The notes under the pieces are model-generated. The model ran no database searches, had not been told where the DNA came from, and was given only the letters and a program-made list of their open reading frames with translations. From NCBI GenBank assembly GCA_001929475.1, contig LXFE01000377.1, positions 159 through 11,605 of the forward strand: DNA of 11,447 nucleotides. The letters are read 5' to 3'. The stretch's first letter is position 1, and every line of letters starts with the position of its first letter. This DNA comes from Neolecta irregularis DAH-3 (taxonomy: Eukaryota > Ascomycota > Neolectomycetes > Neolectales > Neolectaceae). This document shows positions 8,085 through 11,447 of the stretch, one piece after another. Made by a program: the position numbers and the translations under genes.

Positions 8085-8339
8085 GATAAATCGGGAGAGG
8101 CGTTTGTTCACGATTCTGTATTACGAGATATACGAATGCATTTTTCAGGTAAAATCCACTCTTTCAACTTCCAGCCTTGGCAAATATCTGGCCAAGAAAT
8201 ATTTTCTGAATGGATCACTGCATAAAATTTGATATGAATGTTTGTTCTTTGTAAAAATGAGAAGCTACTCCATTGCTCCAATGTGCCTCCATTTGAAACT
8301 AGAGCCACAAGATATTAGAATGCAAAATAAAACAGAGAA
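8085..8339. other. Convergent intergenic region
   Basis: Lies between the convergent NDUFA13 and GH5 genes, so it should contain both 3' UTRs. The plus-strand frame of the last NDUFA13 exon stays open after its TAA until about 8225, and a 66-codon minus-strand frame covers 8108-8308. Neither has recognisable content. Confidence 0.4.
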
Positions 8340-10630
8340 TTATGAAACGACACATTGAAAGTCACAAACTTCGTCAATGATGCTTTTCTCATCAAATGCA
8401 GTTTCAGATGATCCCTTTATTCGCAACTTTTGAATTCCCAAACCTTCATGCCACCAGCTTAAAATCTGATCTTTGCATTCCGTACGACCAGACGATACCT
8501 CGATTTCAATATTTCTTTTAAAATGAAAATCCGGAATATAAAGTGTACTAAGTCCGACTTTCTCAAATGGCTGGAAATCAAAGGTAAACGTGATATTTCG
8601 TAGGTCGAACGAATAACCTAGTGGTTCACCTGCCGTGAGAATCGGGCTAGGTCGAGCAAACGCGACGAAGGCTCTAGCTCCACTAGCTATTTCATTCATT
8701 GGAGAAAGAGACAACTGAGACATGGAATTAATCGAGGCGGTATCTGATGATTCTTTCATATTGTCGGACGACCAAACAGAGACATCTTCGCCGTTGAAGC
8801 CATCTCCCCATTTGTGGGAATTCTTGGGGGCTTAGATGAACCCTTTTTAAGAGAGCTTACGGTTGCACAGTACGTCCAAAAGGTGTAATTAAGCATTGCA
8901 CCTTCAAGGGCAAAATTATTCGCATCCATAGCTTTGATTTGACTTGAGTAATTACCGTTATCGTATGCTGCCTTGCCATCCATATCAAATGGAATACCAA
9001 TTTCACTTAAAAGACAGGGCGTATTGCCAATATTTTCAAGGCCTTCTTTTTTAATTGCTACTAGTTGGTCACAGAAACAGTTTCTTGGCGAATTAGAGAA
9101 GGATCAGAGATAACATAAATACCTGATGGCTTTTTCACCAACCCGGATAGCCAGCAGGGGGGACAAATATCTCCCACGGAGAAAACCGATGGTGTCTATA
9201 TTGAAATAGGGGTTCCTATTTTATTAGTTTGGGGGGCGATATATGAATCACCATGATTTGTTCATGAGCGTTAGTCCGTCGTAGAAATGAGGAGAATAGA
9301 CAATTCTCGACAAATTCTCATCTTTGAGAACTGGTGGAACGGCTAGGACCGGGGGTTGTATAAATATAATTGCCTGTTTATGAACTTGTCTGATTGAGCC
9401 GAGAAACTTTTTAAAATATGGGTTAAAGAAGATTTCGAGAAACGAAGCATTATCGATTTTCGTACCATCTTTCATCTGGGAGAAGTAATCCGGAATGAGA
9501 CAGGCCAGAGTAATTGGATCCCAAATTCCTTGTTGTGCCCAAATACACTCTCCAAGTTTCCACCCGGGATCTCGTTTCCATCCATATCTGGAATCATCGT
9601 AGGAAGGATCTACCCAGGCTATTGTTCCAGCCGGATCTATCAGCTTTGTTCCGATCTTTCGAGTACCAAACGAAGTAAATTTGAAAACGTCAACAGTTGC
9701 TGGGAAGCCCATTCCGGTGATCATTGCTTGGAATGCCGTAGGACAGGTTCCTTTCCGCAGGTGCTGCGTAGATGGAATTATTGTGACGTCTGCGTGACCG
9801 ATTAAACCTTCATGGGCTTCATTCAACGTCTCCCAGCCAATCACGCAAGAGTCTTCCAAGTCACCTGCTTCGACTATTTTCCTTGCCATATATTGCATAG
9901 CATTGAAGAAGTGGTCTTGTAAATAGTCTTGGATGTTGACTCCATCAACGATACAGTTCGGGGTAAATTCACGACCACCAAAAAACATCGTGAATAGCGT
10001 GAAACAAGCGAGTCTATGGTAATTCGTTGACCATATCATTGCTGGAAAGTTTTCGGGTTCAGGCAAAATATTATGTACAAGAGCTGCCTCTGTATCAAGG
10101 AAATTCCTTGGATTGAAGCCTGCGAGATAAACAGTCCACAACGGTGCTCCTGAGCCACCAAAGAATCGAGACCACTGGTAGTTAATAAATGCTTTGAAAA
10201 CAAAACGGGAAATACCACATCCTGGTGGGGATCCATAAAAACCCAGAAGCCGTGTTCTTTGCATTTTCGTAGAACCGCGATCGTGAAATCGATATATTCG
10301 TCATCATATTTGTCCCTGCTGAATCAGCCGATGGAATAACAGAACAACGTACGGTCCGGCATGTTCCACGGCCTCCCAAGTGACAAGGTATCGCAGAACA
10401 TTAAATCCCCAACTCTTGATCCTCGCAAGATGTCCGTCTGCAGACTCTAAAGAAAAAGGTCGGCCAACGAACGACAACTTATCGCCTTCAAAGAAATGAT
10501 GCGATTCCTGAGTCGGGACATTTGGCGAATATGGAAATTTGGTATCTGCCGCGAGATTCAGGCCTCGGAGAGTCAAAACATGCTCATCATGATGAAAATG
10601 CGGTCCTGAGATCTCAAGAAAAGGGGTCAT
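8340..10630 (-). CDS. EGH1: GH5 subfamily 12 glycosphingolipid / steryl-glucoside hydrolase (Egh1-like)
   Basis: Six minus-strand exons, 10630-10353, 10315-10216, 10174-9252, 9215-9123, 9083-8861 and 8822-8340, encode 699 residues (yeast Egh1 is about 760). The family comprises endoglycoceramidase-related enzymes: Egh1 and Cryptococcus EGCrP2 remove glucose from ergosteryl glucoside, and EGCrP1 acts on glucosylceramide. Seen: an N-terminal LRGLNLA strand; FNVLRYLVTWEAVEHAGP; FWVFMDPHQDVWSRFFGGSG plus APLWT; the acid/base Glu in ETLNEAHEG (E245); YSPHFYDGLTLMNKSW; and the nucleophile in SEIGIPFD (E492). After that come AMDANNFALEG, FWTYCATNSHKWGDGFNGED, and a C-terminal beta-rich region with SGARAFVAFARP. 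NEA replaces the usual GH5 NEP. There is no signal peptide, consistent with a cytosolic enzyme. The sterol or ceramide substrate cannot be told from sequence. Confidence 0.92.
8823..8860 (-). other. EGH1 intron 5 (38 bp, phase 0)
   Basis: Donor GTAAGC, branch-like TCTAAG, acceptor CCAAG. It joins FWTYCAT to NSHKWGDGFNGEDVS, a conserved family block. Confidence 0.92.
9084..9122 (-). other. EGH1 intron 4 (39 bp, phase 2)
   Basis: Donor GTATTT, branch TCTAAT, acceptor CCAAG. It joins RVGEKAI to RNCFCDQLVAIKKEG. Confidence 0.85.
9216..9251 (-). other. EGH1 intron 3 (36 bp, phase 2)
   Basis: Donor GTGATT, branch ACTAATA, acceptor AATAG. It joins LTLMNKSW to NPYFNIDTIGFLRGRY. The length is a multiple of three, but it contains an in-frame TGA at the donor. 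Confidence 0.9.
10175..10215 (-). other. EGH1 intron 2 (41 bp, phase 0)
   Basis: Donor GTATTT, branch TTAAC, acceptor CCAG. It joins MDPHQDV to WSRFFGGSGAPLWT, the most conserved stretch of GH5_12. Confidence 0.94.
10316..10352 (-). other. EGH1 intron 1 (37 bp, phase 2)
   Basis: Donor GTACGT, branch-like CTGAT, acceptor AGCAG. It joins WEAVEHAGP to DKYDDEYIDF, as in the family. Confidence 0.9.
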
Positions 10631-10783
10631 GATTTTTGGAGAGGATGAAAAAAGAGAAGCTTTGATCAACTAGGTGTTGTCCAGTCGCTGCGATATCAAT
10701 TATCTATCCTTGTCGCATAATGTCTGGATATATTAATAATGAGTATTGTATCATTAATAACTTTAGCATAAAAAGGCTTGTAA
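10631..10783 (-). promoter_or_regulatory. EGH1 promoter and leader
   Basis: Directly upstream of the EGH1 ATG the minus strand is C/T-rich (about 10631-10665, TTCTCTTTTTTCATCCTCTC). Further up it becomes AT-rich, with TATTAATA-like words at 10729-10760 that could act as TATA elements. No gene is seen here. Confidence 0.5.
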
Positions 10784-11229
10784 TTTGAACTGATATGGAT
10801 GTTCCATCCGAGGGTCAAGGGACTCGCTCATAACACCAATGCATACTTTGAAGAAATATCTAGGTAGTCATCTAGCAGATTTATATACGAGACGTCTCCG
10901 CACGCGGTCAGCCAAACCAACATGTTTCTACATTTAACTTTGAAGAACTAGGTTATTGGATTGGTGTCAACAAGCTAAGCAAGAATTGGTTATTGAACAG
11001 CAGAAATCGGTCTCCAGGACAAGAAGGCAAGGAAAAGGGCATCAAGTGACCCAAATACCAGATTTGCCAATATTGAAAATATTCAATGTGCAATTGATGA
11101 AGTAACTCAACAAAGGGAAAATTCGTAGCTAGAGCACCAGAATTAGAAGCTAAAAAACAGCAAAGGCATTAGAAAGAGCTAGTATTGATAGCTAGCTGCA
11201 TGTTTGAATGGCAGAAAACCTTTGAATAG
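10784..11229 (+). pseudogene. Decayed ORF, probably the tail of a transposase-like protein
   Basis: No frame is intact, but colinear coding-like segments switch frame along the plus strand: 10784-10867 (FHPRVKGLAHNTNAYFEEI); 10851 to about 11000 (YLGSHLADLYTRRLRTRSAK, two stops, then LLDWCQQAKQELVIEQQK); about 10998-11128 (DKKARKRASSDPNTRFANIE, then NIQCAIDEVTQQRE); 11116-11172 (ARAPELEAKKQQ); and 11160-11229 (KALERASIDS, then CMFEWQ). Read together they make one highly charged, Q/R/E-rich C-terminal region ending in a stop. At least four frameshifts and several stops separate the pieces, and intron-type joints do not explain them. From memory, DPN.RFANIE and a final FEWQ resemble the tails of fungal DDE transposases, but the family is not established. 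No terminal repeats are recognised. Confidence 0.5.
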
Positions 11230-11447
11230 AACGTTGGGGAGACAAATATATGTGTCGTGCAAATTCTTTTTTGGTGGAAAGGTCCGGGTGGTGGCCGTTT
11301 CATCGCCGCTGAGCTTGGGGTTATTTTTCCATTTGACAAGGAATTCTCTGCCAGTGTTCCTAATCGACTAGACCAGAGGTCCTTCGGCCGCCTGTCTCTC
11401 CTGCCTTGCCCGTCTCTCCCGTTTCGCCCATCCCTCCCGCCCCTCCC
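11230..11447 (+). promoter_or_regulatory. Right-end GC- and pyrimidine-rich region, possible promoter
   Basis: From about 11270 the sequence becomes GC-rich, and the last 60 or so bases are an almost pure C/T tract on the plus strand, much like the tract before the gene at 305. This suggests the promoter of a plus-strand gene starting beyond the window. A plus-strand frame is open from about 11230 to the end but has no ATG, and its last third is the C/T tract. Confidence 0.4.

Noticed and set aside
8823-10352. Apparent frameshifts in the GH5 gene
   Set aside because: Five 36-41 bp introns account for all of them and yield a single 699-residue frame.
1-11447. tRNA, rRNA and CRISPR signatures
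   Set aside because: No B-box-containing tRNA fold, rRNA motif or spaced direct repeats were noticed on either strand by eye.

Overview
The window is nuclear DNA of a filamentous or yeast-like ascomycete fungus. The evidence is spliceosomal introns, a trifunctional HIS4, a Clr2-type silencing protein, a complex I subunit and a GH5 subfamily 12 glycolipid hydrolase. Complex I rules out Saccharomyces and Schizosaccharomyces. HIS4 as one polypeptide also differs from S. pombe, which splits it into his7 and his2. Clr2 together with very short introns would fit an early-diverging ascomycete (Taphrinomycotina-like), but that placement is only an inference.

Layout, left to right. Positions 1-304 are a GC-rich, pyrimidine-rich promoter with a TATA box, followed by a small basic protein of unknown function (305-751, +). 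A Clr2-like heterochromatin protein follows (1164-2583, +, one intron). Positions 2584-3970 are AT-rich and hold no intact gene, only broken or unresolved coding-like segments on the minus strand. An unrecognised minus-strand gene (about 3972-4584) is divergent from HIS4 (4696-7434, +, three introns) across 111 bp. NDUFA13/GRIM-19 (7544 to about 8084, +, two or three introns) lies 109 bp downstream of HIS4. The GH5_12 gene (10630 back to 8340, -, five introns) converges on NDUFA13. Beyond its promoter lies a decayed ORF on the plus strand (10784-11229), probably a transposase-like tail. The window ends in a pyrimidine-rich tract resembling the one at the left end.

The common thread is intron size. 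All 13 introns inferred from protein conservation and reading phase are 35-41 bp long, and six are exactly 37 bp. They carry GTNNNN donors, a CTAAY-like branch site a few bases from the acceptor, and frequent AAG acceptors. One of them is in frame and has no stop, so a plain ORF reading turns it into 12 false residues. The genes share no single pathway: histidine synthesis, respiratory chain, chromatin silencing and sterol-glucoside or ceramide-glucoside turnover are simply neighbours in a compact fungal locus. I do not see a novel multi-gene system.
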